Assembly: GCA_020847445.1 (NCBI GenBank)
Contig: JADLBY010000154.1
Coordinates: 1-63,045 of the forward strand
Length of the DNA: 63,045 bases
DNA from: Sphingomonadaceae bacterium
Lineage (GTDB): Bacteria; Pseudomonadota; Alphaproteobacteria; Sphingomonadales; Sphingomonadaceae
Reading direction: 5' to 3'
In this document: in pieces, positions 54,292 through 62,977 of the stretch
How positions within the stretch are numbered: the first letter of the stretch is position 1
Layout of the letters: each line of letters opens with the position of its first letter
Notes under the pieces: generated by a model
Database searches by the model: none
What the model was told of the DNA's origin: nothing
The model's input: only the letters and a program-made list of their open reading frames with translations
Made by a program: the position numbers and the translations under genes

Positions 54292-56229
54292 ATGATCCTG
54301 AGCTTGGTTCTTGCCGCAACGTCGTTACCGGCTGAGCCGCTCATCCCTTTCGATACTCTTGCCAGGGGACCTTCCATCTCGGCGGCTGCAGTGTCGCCGG
54401 ATGGCGTGAGGGTCGCAACCATCGAAATGAATGACGGTCGGGCGTCAATCTACGAAGGGGAGCTTGGTGGCACCCGCCGGCTCCTCTACCGCAACCCAGC
54501 AAGGTCCATCGACAATGTCCGGTGGTCGGCCGATGGACGTTGGCTGTTTTTCCTTCAGGACAGCGGTGGAGATGAAGGGTATCACCTGTTTCGATTAAGT
54601 CCCGCAAACCCGGGTGAGGCTACCGATCTGACCCCGTTTGCGGGCGTTGCCGTAGAACTGGTGTCGACGCCAAGAGGATATGCAGGGCCGGTACTGGTCG
54701 CCATTAATGGCCGCGATCCACATTTTTCAGATGTATTCTCCGTTGATCTCACGGACGGACAGGTCACTGAAGTCTTCAGGAACGATGCGCAATACACAGA
54801 GTTTTTTGCTGACGCGCAGGGCCGCATCCGTGCCGCGGGTCGGATTGTGGCCGACGGGTCGCTTGAGCTTTGGGGCCGGGCTGACGGAACAAGCAGCTTG
54901 CGCCGCCTGTACACCGCACCTGCGAATGAACGCTTCAAAGCCTTGGCGGTGCATGCCGACGGGCGGTCGATTATTGTAAAGTCCAATCGTCAGTCCAATT
55001 TCGAACGGGCGATGCTGATTTCTCTCGCCGACGGAAGCCAGCGCCCACTGCGAAACGGAACCTGTGGTCGATACGATGTCGACGATGTTCTACAGGATCG
55101 AGGCGGGCCGCTGGCTGTCGTCTGCACTCGCCTCGCGGGCGAGCTCGATCCGCTACGTGGGAGCTTCGCACGCGACATTCGGGCCGTCCGCCCGCTCGTT
55201 GGCGCGGGCAGCCTCAGTTTCGAGTCGCAATCCGCAGATGGTGCCACGACCATCTTCTATAGCGATGCAAGCAATCGCCCCGGCCGCTTTCTGATTGTTC
55301 GTAGCGGCGTTGCCTCAGTCTTTGCAGAGACCCGTCGCGAGCTTGCGAGCTATCGTTTTGCGCCGTCTGAGCCGTTCAGGATGCGCGCACGCGACGGCAT
55401 GCAACTCCTTGGCTATGTCACCCGACCGCTTGGCCAGAGGGTCGCAGGTCCAGCGATCGTCGCGGTTCATGGCGGGCCATGGACCCGCGATGCTGGCAGC
55501 TTTGAGCGCGAAACCCAGTTTTACGCCAATCGCGGCTATACCGTCATCCAAGTGAATTTCCGTGGCTCGACTGGCCTCGGCAAGCAGCTGTTCGAAGGCG
55601 GCATAGGCGAGTTTGGCGGAAGGATGTCCGACGATGTCGACGATGCTGTGCGCTATGCCGTTCGGCAAGGCTGGGCTGACGCCGACCGCGTGTGCATCAT
55701 GGGCGGTTCTTATGGTGGGTTTGCCGCGCTGACCGGAATTTCGCGCGCGGGCGGCTATAACTACCGATGCGCCGTTGCTTATGCCGGTCCTGCTGATCTT
55801 GAAACCTTGGTGCGAGCTTTTCCGCCCAGTTGGCTGCCATTTTTGCCCAGATCCTGGTATCGCTTCGTCGGTCGACCCGACCAACCTGGCGATCTGGAAC
55901 GGATGCGCGCGCGCTCACCTCTGACGCATGTCGGCAACATGCGGGCGCCCTTGCTAATCTTTCAGGGAGCCAACGACCCGCGTGTTCGTCAGGACCAGTC
56001 GGACCGGATCGTTTGCTCGCTTCGTTCGCGCGGCGTCGATGTCGATTATCTGTTGGCGAACAATGAAGGGCATAGCTTTGCCAATGAGGAAACGTCGCTC
56101 GCCATAACGCGCGCGACTGAGGAATTTTTCGGACGCCATTTGGGTGGAAGGGTTGGTGATGGAACCACGCAAACAGCCAACGACGCACTTCGCACCTTCC
56201 GGGCCGCCGGACGAAACATTACTTGCTGA
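54292..56229 (+). CDS. S9 family peptidase (acylaminoacyl-peptidase/DPP-like), exported
   Basis: A 645-residue serine peptidase. A short hydrophobic start (MILSLVLAATSLPA) is a probable signal peptide. A beta-propeller (about 30-370) precedes the hydrolase domain with HGGPW, the nucleophile in IMGGSYGGFAAL, Asp in GANDPRVR and His in NNEGHSF. S9C peptidases cleave acylated or dipeptide N-termini. ATG 54292 has GGAAAG about nine bases before it; the frame open to 54214 has no such site. It ends 14 bases from the convergent BAAT-like gene. Confidence 0.9.
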   Translation: MILSLVLAATSLPAEPLIPFDTLARGPSISAAAVSPDGVRVATIEMNDGRASIYEGELGGTRRLLYRNPARSIDNVRWSADGRWLFFLQDSGGDEGYHLFRLSPANPGEATDLTPFAGVAVELVSTPRGYAGPVLVAINGRDPHFSDVFSVDLTDGQVTEVFRNDAQYTEFFADAQGRIRAAGRIVADGSLELWGRADGTSSLRRLYTAPANERFKALAVHADGRSIIVKSNRQSNFERAMLISLADGSQRPLRNGTCGRYDVDDVLQDRGGPLAVVCTRLAGELDPLRGSFARDIRAVRPLVGAGSLSFESQSADGATTIFYSDASNRPGRFLIVRSGVASVFAETRRELASYRFAPSEPFRMRARDGMQLLGYVTRPLGQRVAGPAIVAVHGGPWTRDAGSFERETQFYANRGYTVIQVNFRGSTGLGKQLFEGGIGEFGGRMSDDVDDAVRYAVRQGWADADRVCIMGGSYGGFAALTGISRAGGYNYRCAVAYAGPADLETLVRAFPPSWLPFLPRSWYRFVGRPDQPGDLERMRARSPLTHVGNMRAPLLIFQGANDPRVRQDQSDRIVCSLRSRGVDVDYLLANNEGHSFANEETSLAITRATEEFFGRHLGGRVGDGTTQTANDALRTFRAAGRNITC

Positions 56230-56243
56230 CGCCACGCAAACCA

Positions 56244-57647
56244 TCAAAGTGCGCGACGGAAAAATCGCACCATCCTTCGCCATGCGTCTGCCGTCGCACG
56301 GCCGTCTTCGTCGAGGTCCGGCCTTCGCGGATCAGTCGATTGGTCTGCCCAGAGGTGCGTCGGGTAGGTGCCATCGCCACAAATTGCGTGGCTTGCTCGC
56401 GAATAGACGAGCAGTTCCGAATTCCGCGCTTTGTGCGCTTGTCTGAGTTGACGATCGTTCCGCTGCGCCATCGCTCCGGACGCCCAGGTTTCGTCGCGAC
56501 CGCCCCCGATCCACAGAAACCGGGCATTCGAACGCTCAACTGGGATCCGTGCTGCAGCTGCAGCTGCCGGATCCGCTTCGCGACGCGCTTCATAGTAAGC
56601 GGTGTTATTGAAATAGCGCGAGCGATCGTCACTGGCAGGCAGTGCGATATATGGCAATGGGCGGCCCTGCCAACTCCACGACGACAGCTGAGTCGGCATC
56701 ACCTGATTTGCGTTTGGCCGATTGCGTGGGTCTCCAATGCCATATCCTTCCCAAACGGAGTCGCTGGGAACACAGGCGGCTACGGCGTCGATCCAAGGCA
56801 AATAGGTGGCTGCAACCGCCGCGTATTCGGCTCCTTTGGAATGTCCATAGACTCCCATCCGCTCCGTATCCGCCTCGGGCTGTCGAGCTAGCCAAGCGCG
56901 AACCTGATCCAACAATTCTATCGGCTGGTTCACGTGGGCGTTTGGAATTCCCGACAGGCCCTTTAGATCCCAAGCGAAATAATTGAGCGCAAAAGCCGCA
57001 AAGCCTTGGCCAGCGAAGCGTTGAGCGATTGCCTGCGCTGCATCGCGGTCACCGCCTTCGCTTCCGTGCAGGAGGATGATGGTTGGGTGGCGACGATCAT
57101 CTGCCGGAGCCGCAAAAGCTCCATTGATCGCACCATCGGCAACCAGCACTGTTCGCAATCCCTCGGGGGCCCGGCCTACCGCGTTCACCGACGCGAGGGA
57201 GTCGCCGTTCCGCGTTACGAAAATACGTGATTGGCCATCGCTGATCGAGTTTGGGTCAAAGCCGTTTACCGTAACTCCCGCTAATAAGGCATCGCCTGGC
57301 TTGCGCCCGGACCACCAAAGTCCGTAGACGTCGCGCCCTCTATAGGTACCGGCACCCGATGATGCTCGTGAGAGATCGATGGTGCCGCGCCGGTCAGCGC
57401 GGACATCCGCCCAGGCATGCAATGTTATCGGGACAGGCCTCCACCCTGACCGTTTGGTCGGATCGTCTGTGTCCCAGCGGACAAACCCACGAAACATGTG
57501 AACGCGAACATTTTCGCGCGGCGCAAGCCCGGTGATCCGAATGACAGGCTCAAAGCCCCAGATAGCCGGTGGCGCTTCTACGCGGACTGTAGCGTACGAT
57601 GGAGTCGAGACGAGCAAAGCCGCAATAATTACCACGCGGAATTTCAT
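56244..57647 (-). CDS. BAAT/acyl-CoA thioester hydrolase-like alpha/beta hydrolase, exported
   Basis: A 467-residue protein with signal peptide MKFRVVIIAALLVSTPSYA. An N-terminal immunoglobulin-like domain of the BAAT-N type (FEPVIRITGLAPRENVRV) precedes a hydrolase with ILLHGSEGGDRD, LNYFAW and the nucleophile in GVYGHSKGAEYA. BAAT enzymes use Cys or Ser in this place. The Ser, the signal peptide and the position beside a secreted S9 peptidase suggest a periplasmic esterase or thioesterase rather than an acyl-CoA enzyme. Substrate unknown. Confidence 0.82.
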   Translation of the reverse strand: MKFRVVIIAALLVSTPSYATVRVEAPPAIWGFEPVIRITGLAPRENVRVHMFRGFVRWDTDDPTKRSGWRPVPITLHAWADVRADRRGTIDLSRASSGAGTYRGRDVYGLWWSGRKPGDALLAGVTVNGFDPNSISDGQSRIFVTRNGDSLASVNAVGRAPEGLRTVLVADGAINGAFAAPADDRRHPTIILLHGSEGGDRDAAQAIAQRFAGQGFAAFALNYFAWDLKGLSGIPNAHVNQPIELLDQVRAWLARQPEADTERMGVYGHSKGAEYAAVAATYLPWIDAVAACVPSDSVWEGYGIGDPRNRPNANQVMPTQLSSWSWQGRPLPYIALPASDDRSRYFNNTAYYEARREADPAAAAAARIPVERSNARFLWIGGGRDETWASGAMAQRNDRQLRQAHKARNSELLVYSRASHAICGDGTYPTHLWADQSTDPRRPDLDEDGRATADAWRRMVRFFRRAL

Positions 57648-57692
57648 GGAAAGCCCTTCAATAAAAGCAGTCCATGATGGCGCGGCACAATG

Positions 57693-58067
57693 CTATACAC
57701 CGATAGCGGCTCTAAGTTGCGGCTCCATGCTTGCGGCAGCTTCCGTGAGTCGACGAAGGTCGTCGAACAGCATCGGGTCGGCCTTTTTGAAATTGAAGCA
57801 GGTCTTGCCTTGCCGCCGTTTCTCCAGGCTGGGTGGAACGGCGCCGTTAAGGTCGGACAGTGTGTAGAGCGGCATGACGTGATAGGCGACATACGACTTT
57901 TTGATCGCGATCCAGCCAAACCAGGCAGGCTCCTTGGTCCGCGCCTCAATCCAAGGGGTCTTGAGTGTAAAGTTGGTAGGCGTGTCGTCAGTAACCACCA
58001 TTCCTGGGGAGGCTTCAGTCATGAGGCTTCGCAACTGCGCAAAAATCGCTTGAAATTCATCACTCAT
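57693..58067 (-). CDS. DUF1801-like protein
   Basis: A 124-residue soluble protein. The segment WFGWIAIKKSYVAYHVMPLY followed by KRRQGKTCFNFKKADPMLFDD resembles DUF1801 (YdhG-like) proteins with the KxCFNFK loop. Its function is not known. It overlaps the DUF4199 gene downstream on the minus-strand order by ATGA (start of this gene at the stop of 58064-58516), so they are coupled. Confidence 0.65.
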   Translation of the reverse strand: MSDEFQAIFAQLRSLMTEASPGMVVTDDTPTNFTLKTPWIEARTKEPAWFGWIAIKKSYVAYHVMPLYTLSDLNGAVPPSLEKRRQGKTCFNFKKADPMLFDDLRRLTEAAASMEPQLRAAIGV

Positions 58068-58516
58068 TTTGCCGCCTCTCCGCGCGTTCTCATAAACAAG
58101 CCCGCAACGGCGGATAGAAGGATTCCGAATATGAAGGATCCCATGACCACCGCCGTCAGCTGAGTTGTCATATCGACTTCCTGCCCTCTGGCTCTCATCG
58201 CGTCGAGAAAAGCAGGATTGATCGACGTGTAATAGACATAGAAGAATATGACGCCGATGGCAGCACTAATTGCGGAAACCGCAACGCCGCACATCAATGC
58301 CTGCTTCAAGGTCAAGCGGTCGCCGTTCGAACGCTTGGTCGCGCGCAATGCCCAAAGGATCGCGGCGGTCGGGAAGATGATGGCGACAAAACCCGTCATG
58401 GCCCCTGTTTCGAGATGTTCGTTATGCCAGCCCATCGCATATTCGAACATCGTCCAGAGCGCTGCGCCAATGCCGGCAAACATGCCGGCATAGGTTGTGA
58501 TTGGATTGAAGCGCAT
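58064..58516 (-). CDS. DUF4199-type membrane protein
   Basis: A 150-residue protein with four hydrophobic segments: about 8-28, 37-57, 74-96 and 118-140. ITTYAGMFAGIGAALWTMFEY opens the first. The spacing of helices and a TKRSNGDRLTLKQAL loop fit the DUF4199 family of unknown role. It lies 10 bases after the AraC/GyrI-like regulator on the same strand, which may control it. Confidence 0.75.
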   Translation of the reverse strand: MRFNPITTYAGMFAGIGAALWTMFEYAMGWHNEHLETGAMTGFVAIIFPTAAILWALRATKRSNGDRLTLKQALMCGVAVSAISAAIGVIFFYVYYTSINPAFLDAMRARGQEVDMTTQLTAVVMGSFIFGILLSAVAGLFMRTRGEAAK

Positions 58517-58526
58517 GGCGGTCCCT

Positions 58527-59435
58527 TCAGTTTTGTGGATGCGCGACGGGGACGCAGCAAAGCAGGTCGAATTCCGTCCAGCCGATGTCCTCTGGCAATT
58601 TGAGATAGACTTCCTCGGCCGGCTCGTCCCTCAGGTCGAGACCAGAGGCGGGCAACCAGCTTTTGAACAGCATTGACCATGCGCGATCAACGACATCCAG
58701 CCCGCCCGCGACGGGTGCAATGGCCCAAAGGCCCGCCTTGCGTTCGGCGATGGAGAAATGGGTCGGCGGCACGAGCCCATCTGGCAACTCGATCAGGAAA
58801 TCGTAGCGGCACCTAGACAATGGCGTGAGGTCAGGATCGTCGCGCGATGCGCCCGAGATTTTGCCTCCGTGGGCTTCTATGCCCGCCTTGTCCGCCCAAT
58901 TGCGTAGCCGATTGTAAGCCCCAACCAAGCGCTCGGGATGAAGGTATCCGCCCCAAGCTCGTGATACGGCTAGCCGCACCGCCGGCCGTTCCACCACATC
59001 AACCTTAAACTCTGGATCGAGGGATGGAGCAGGCCTCAGAAAGTATGAGGAAACCTTGAACGCGTCGCCGCGATCATTGCGCTTGTGCCACCATGCGGCG
59101 AGGTCGAACTCAGAAGGCGGCACGCTGAATACGCGCTTGAACGCTCGGGTGAAGCTGATGGGCGACCTAAAACCGCACGCGGCTGCAGCATATTTCCAAG
59201 ATTTGCCTTTGTTAGCGAGGGCAATCGCATGCTCCAATTTACGGCGCTCAACGAATTCCCGGACGGCCTCTCCAGTCAAAGACCGAAATATCCGATGAAA
59301 GTGAAAAGGCGAAAGGCAAGCGATCGCTGACAACTTTTCCAGTGATATGTGTTCAGCCGGATTTTCATCCACATAGGATATCGCGCGCGCAATTCGCGCT
59401 TCGTATCTCTCTCCGAAAATCCCCCTATCAAGCAT
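58527..59435 (-). CDS. AraC-family regulator with GyrI-like effector domain
   Basis: A 302-residue regulator. Its N-terminal AraC HTH pair has ISLEKLSAIACLSPFHFHRI and YAAAACGFRSPISFTRAFKR (about 27-115). The C-terminal GyrI-like domain (about 150-300) starts VDVVERPAVRLAVSR and ends with YLKLPEDIGWTEFDLLCCVP. This is the MarA/Rob-like architecture used for small-molecule or peptide sensing. ATG 59435 is chosen; the frame open to 59492 lacks similarity. It is divergent from the LysR gene. Confidence 0.9.
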   Translation of the reverse strand: MLDRGIFGERYEARIARAISYVDENPAEHISLEKLSAIACLSPFHFHRIFRSLTGEAVREFVERRKLEHAIALANKGKSWKYAAAACGFRSPISFTRAFKRVFSVPPSEFDLAAWWHKRNDRGDAFKVSSYFLRPAPSLDPEFKVDVVERPAVRLAVSRAWGGYLHPERLVGAYNRLRNWADKAGIEAHGGKISGASRDDPDLTPLSRCRYDFLIELPDGLVPPTHFSIAERKAGLWAIAPVAGGLDVVDRAWSMLFKSWLPASGLDLRDEPAEEVYLKLPEDIGWTEFDLLCCVPVAHPQN

Positions 59436-59563
59436 GCTATTACCGTTCTTTTGGTTCCTGATTCTGATCGCAACTGTGGATCGGTGCGTCAAACACCCTG
59501 ACCAAACAAATCTTGCTTAATGTCGCGGATGGGGACGATCCAGATTCCGGTCACCATACATTT

Positions 59564-59589
59564 CTTGCTATGGCACCGTGGATAGCAAG
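59564..59589. promoter_or_regulatory. Palindrome upstream of the LysR gene
   Basis: CTTGCTAT (59564-59571) and ATAGCAAG (59582-59589) are perfect 8-base arms around 10 bases, 34 bases upstream of GTG 59624. Size and place suit a LysR autoregulatory site in the divergent region with the AraC gene. Confidence 0.5.
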
Positions 59590-59623
59590 TCGTGGGGGAC
59601 GCCTAGATGCGGGTTAGCAGGAA

Positions 59624-60526
59624 GTGATTGAACGCATCGAATTGCGCCAGCTTCGGTATGCCGTAGTAACTTCGGACGCGCAGAGCTTTTCGCGTGCGGC
59701 TGCTACGCTAAATGTGAAACAGATCACATTAAGCAGGAAAGTCCAACAACTGGAGGAACGCCTTGGGGTGAAGCTATTCAAGCGCTCCACACGGGGCGCC
59801 GAAATCACCGAAAATGGCCGTCCATTTATCGAGCAGGCTCGCCGCATCGTGACCGATGTCGACAATTTGCGCACAACTGCTCGTAATGTCAGCTACGGTC
59901 TGCAGGGGCGGATTGCAGTGGGGTATTGTACACCGTTGCTAGCAGGCAACCTCAGGCTTGCGATTGCAGGCTATCTTACGAAGTTCGCGGACGTTCAATT
60001 CGACGGAATCGAGGCGAGTCTCGAGAAACTATTCCACGGGCTGCAATCCCACGCGCTCGATGTCGCGGTCGCGCCAATCGGCTTTGGCGAAGACGGGATC
60101 GTGTCGCGGCGCGTCTGGTCCGAACGACTCTTTGCCGTGCTGCCCGACGATCATGCGCTTGCGGAAAAGGAACAGCTTTATTGGCAGGACCTGCGGCGAG
60201 AAGTTTTCGTTGTCTCGTCAGTCGGTCTTGGTCCAATATTTGGCAACCTTATCGCGGGACGGCTGACGGAACAGGGCAAGCGCCCCAATATTATCGTCCA
60301 GGACACGAGCCTGGAAAGCGTGTTGAGCATGGTAGCGGCAAAGCGCTACATCTCGATTGCGACCGAGGCCTCGCAGGGCGTGTCATGGACTGACATCTGC
60401 TTTCACGAGATCCACGATCCGACGGGCCCAGCGCGCCTTGAGTATGCCCTGTATTGGCGCAAGAACAATGATAACCCCGCGCTTAGGCGCTTCTTCGAGC
60501 TGATTGAGGAACGCTACCCCGGCTGA
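59624..60526 (+). CDS. LysR-family transcriptional regulator
   Basis: A 300-residue LTTR. HTH at about 8-65 (LRQLRYAVVTSDAQSFSRAA, TLNVKQITLSRKVQQLEERL, LFKRSTRGAEIT), then a two-lobe effector domain from IAVGYCTPLLAGNLRLAI. Start GTG 59624 with AGGA close before it. Its 3' end overlaps the DUF2274 gene of the conjugation operon by 13 bases on the opposite strand, so the gene sits at the border of the trb block. Confidence 0.9.
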   Translation: MIERIELRQLRYAVVTSDAQSFSRAAATLNVKQITLSRKVQQLEERLGVKLFKRSTRGAEITENGRPFIEQARRIVTDVDNLRTTARNVSYGLQGRIAVGYCTPLLAGNLRLAIAGYLTKFADVQFDGIEASLEKLFHGLQSHALDVAVAPIGFGEDGIVSRRVWSERLFAVLPDDHALAEKEQLYWQDLRREVFVVSSVGLGPIFGNLIAGRLTEQGKRPNIIVQDTSLESVLSMVAAKRYISIATEASQGVSWTDICFHEIHDPTGPARLEYALYWRKNNDNPALRRFFELIEERYPG

Positions 60527-60741
60527 GCGGCGCGCCGCGCTTTCCCGAAGCTCCGGTCGGTTGCAATGAACCGCTCGATCATCGGCGGGATCAGTCGCTC
60601 GGGTGTAGGTGCATCCTTGGTATTTCCGCCGTTCAGCACCGTCGCATAGGCCAGCAGTTCCCTGTGCAATCGCGCCGAGACCTCAACAGTCAGGCGCACG
60701 GGCTTCTCGTCGGCCAGATCGGCGAGTTTGAGCCGGGTCAT
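60514..60741 (-). CDS. DUF2274 protein of the trb operon
   Basis: A 75-residue protein typical of the 3' end of trb operons, directly after trbI. It has a ribbon-like N-terminus (KLADLADEKPVRLTVEVSA) and a helical tail that ends in basic residues. The start ATGA overlaps the trbI stop. Its job is unknown, but it is a standard member of conjugative modules in proteobacterial integrative elements. Confidence 0.85.
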   Translation of the reverse strand: MTRLKLADLADEKPVRLTVEVSARLHRELLAYATVLNGGNTKDAPTPERLIPPMIERFIATDRSFGKARRAAQPG

Positions 60742-61946
60742 TGCCCGCCTCCAAACACCAGATCGCGCGTCACCAGCACCCGCACCGGAAATCCGGGCCG
60801 GATGGTCAGGGTCGGTCGGACATTGAGTTCGCGCGACACGATCTGCTCACCGGCGCGATTGATGCTGTCCTGCGTGCCGCGGCGGAACGCACGGGTAAGA
60901 TTGCCGTCGTCGCCCGAACCGAACTCCGAGCCCGCGCCCAGCAGGGTCGAGACCAACGCCGCCTTGAGCACGCCTCCCCAGTGGTAATCGGTGCCGTCCT
61001 GCAGACCGGCAAAGCCGCGCGGGTCGGCAGCAGGCTGGCGTTCGAGCACGATCGAGCGGCCATCGGGCAGGATCAGCCGGTTCCAGGCGAGCAGGATTCG
61101 GCTCTGCCCGAAGGCGACATCGGCGTCATAGTCGCCGATCAGCCGCGATCCTTGCGGGATGAGCAATATGCGACCCGTCGGGCTGTCATAGACATTTTGG
61201 GTGACCTGCGCGGTCACCAGGCCAGGCAGGTCGGAGCGGATGCCGGTAATCAGTGCGGCCGGAATGACCGAGCCTGCCTGCAGGATCGAAGGTGAGGCCA
61301 GCCCGGTCAGCCGCTCGGCCGACACCGTGCGCCGGTCGCTGGCCCGTTCCAGAAATGCCTGTTTGCGGCCTGCTTCGGTCAGAGGCGCGGCAGAGGGCGC
61401 AGCAGCTCCACCATCGGCAGCTGGCTGAAGCCCTGCCAACCCTGTCGCACCACCGCTCGCTGGCGATCCCCCGCCGAAGAACAGGCGACTGCCGCGTGCG
61501 GCCTCGCGTTCCTGTTCGGCGCGCTGGCGGGCAACATCGGCGGCAGTGGCCGCAGGATTGATTGGAGGCGCAGGCGCCTGCGCGCCGATCGGCGGCAATA
61601 GAGCCACATCGCCGCGACGCTGCGCATCGAGGATCGGCTTGCCAAGATCACCGGGTAGTGGCGGGCCGAGCTTTGGGACCTGGCCGTAATCCTTGGGTGC
61701 GCCCGCGAGGTTGTCGGCTACCGCAGCGCCATCGGTGTTGTAGAGCTCTTCCGCCCCCTTCTGGCCAGCAGGCTGGAGCGCGTAGATCAGCGCGCCGCCT
61801 ACAGCCGCGAAACCGCAAGCCGACGCGATGCCGATGGCTTTGCGCGACAGGCGCATGACGCGCGGGGGATCGCCGCGCAGCTTGACCGCGCTTTCAGGAT
61901 CGGCGGGCGGCACCTCAGGGCGTCCGTCCTGTTCCCCGCTGTTCAT
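60738..61946 (-). CDS. trbI: Conjugative transfer protein TrbI (VirB10 family)
   Basis: A 402-residue VirB10-type protein: cytoplasmic N-terminus (1-35), one membrane helix (about 37-57), a Pro/Ala-rich periplasmic linker (about 95-200), then the TrbI domain with VIPAALITGIRSDLPGLVTA, VYDSPTGRILLIPQGSRLIGDYD and RPGFPVRVLVTRDLVFGG. It spans the envelope in type IV secretion. ATG 61946 overlaps the trbG stop by four bases; the much longer open frame upstream lies over trbG and is not real. Confidence 0.95.
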   Translation of the reverse strand: MNSGEQDGRPEVPPADPESAVKLRGDPPRVMRLSRKAIGIASACGFAAVGGALIYALQPAGQKGAEELYNTDGAAVADNLAGAPKDYGQVPKLGPPLPGDLGKPILDAQRRGDVALLPPIGAQAPAPPINPAATAADVARQRAEQEREAARGSRLFFGGGSPASGGATGLAGLQPAADGGAAAPSAAPLTEAGRKQAFLERASDRRTVSAERLTGLASPSILQAGSVIPAALITGIRSDLPGLVTAQVTQNVYDSPTGRILLIPQGSRLIGDYDADVAFGQSRILLAWNRLILPDGRSIVLERQPAADPRGFAGLQDGTDYHWGGVLKAALVSTLLGAGSEFGSGDDGNLTRAFRRGTQDSINRAGEQIVSRELNVRPTLTIRPGFPVRVLVTRDLVFGGGQ

Positions 61947-62977
61947 GCCCGCCCCCGCCGGTTGGAGACGATCCGCACCGTCTGCTGGCCCTTGCGTCCG
62001 CCGAGCCGCAACTCGGCGCGGGCGAACAGCCGGTCGACAATCATGTAGCGACCGGAGACGCGGTAATTGACCAGCTCGGCTTCGTCCTTGGCGCCGATCA
62101 CGAACAGCGGTGGCAATTCGCCCTGGGCGATGCTCTCGGGGAACTCGACGAACACCCGCACGCCGTCGTCGAAGGCACGCAATGGCCGCCACTCGGGCCG
62201 GTCGCCCTCGATCGCATAGTGGAAATTGAGCAGCGACAAGTCCATGCCTGCCGCCACCGGTGCCGCGCGTTCGGCTTCGGCGCGCGCCTGTCGCAGCGCG
62301 ATCAACTGGTCCTGCGGGTAGGTCCAGGAGACCGAAGCCATGTAGACCGACGGGTTGGCGCGCAGTTCGAGATGGTAGGTCCGCCGATCGGTATTGATCA
62401 CCAGGTTGGTGGCGATGTCGGGCCGGATCGGCTTGACCAGGATATGAACCCGGGCGGCGGGGCCGATCCCGCTCACCGTATCGCCGATCATCCAGCGCAC
62501 GGTGTCGCCGGCGGCGACCGGACCGGAGCCGACCAGTTGCTCGCCTTCCTGCAGCGCGATGTCGGTGACTTGACCGGGCTTTGCATAGATCTGGTAGAGC
62601 GCGCCTTCGGTGAAGGGGAAGACCTGGATCGCGTTGATGAACCCGGTGCGCTCGGGCTGAATTCTTGCGGCTTCCATCGCCGCTCCCACCCTGTCCTGCA
62701 GAGTGGGGCGACTCTGGGACGGGCGGGAGCGGCCCGCAGCGTGGGGAGGGAGGCGCTGCGGAAACGCTTTGAGCTGACCGGGGAGCGGGAGCGGCACAGG
62801 GATCGCCACGACCGCTGGTTCCGAATGTGGTGCCTGCGCTACCTCGTTGGGGATCGCAGGCGCAGCAGACTGGTGCGTTTTCTGTTCCTGGGCCTGCGTA
62901 GGGAAAGCAAGCGCCGAGCTTGCGGCAAGTACGGCGGCGGCGACGCGGCGGTTCGTCGCAAAAAATGTGCTGATCAT
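61943..62977 (-). CDS. trbG: Conjugative transfer protein TrbG (VirB9 family)
   Basis: A 344-residue exported VirB9-like protein. Signal peptide (to about residue 29), a Pro-rich linker with a QRL PPHAAGR region, and the VirB9 body: IQVFPFTEGALYQIYAKPGQ, DTVRWMIGDT, RRTYHLELRANP, and near the end YRVSGRYMIVDRLFARAELR. It forms the outer-membrane core of the type IV secretion channel with TrbI. It is coupled to trbF by ATGA. Confidence 0.95.
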   Translation of the reverse strand: MISTFFATNRRVAAAVLAASSALAFPTQAQEQKTHQSAAPAIPNEVAQAPHSEPAVVAIPVPLPLPGQLKAFPQRLPPHAAGRSRPSQSRPTLQDRVGAAMEAARIQPERTGFINAIQVFPFTEGALYQIYAKPGQVTDIALQEGEQLVGSGPVAAGDTVRWMIGDTVSGIGPAARVHILVKPIRPDIATNLVINTDRRTYHLELRANPSVYMASVSWTYPQDQLIALRQARAEAERAAPVAAGMDLSLLNFHYAIEGDRPEWRPLRAFDDGVRVFVEFPESIAQGELPPLFVIGAKDEAELVNYRVSGRYMIVDRLFARAELRLGGRKGQQTVRIVSNRRGRA

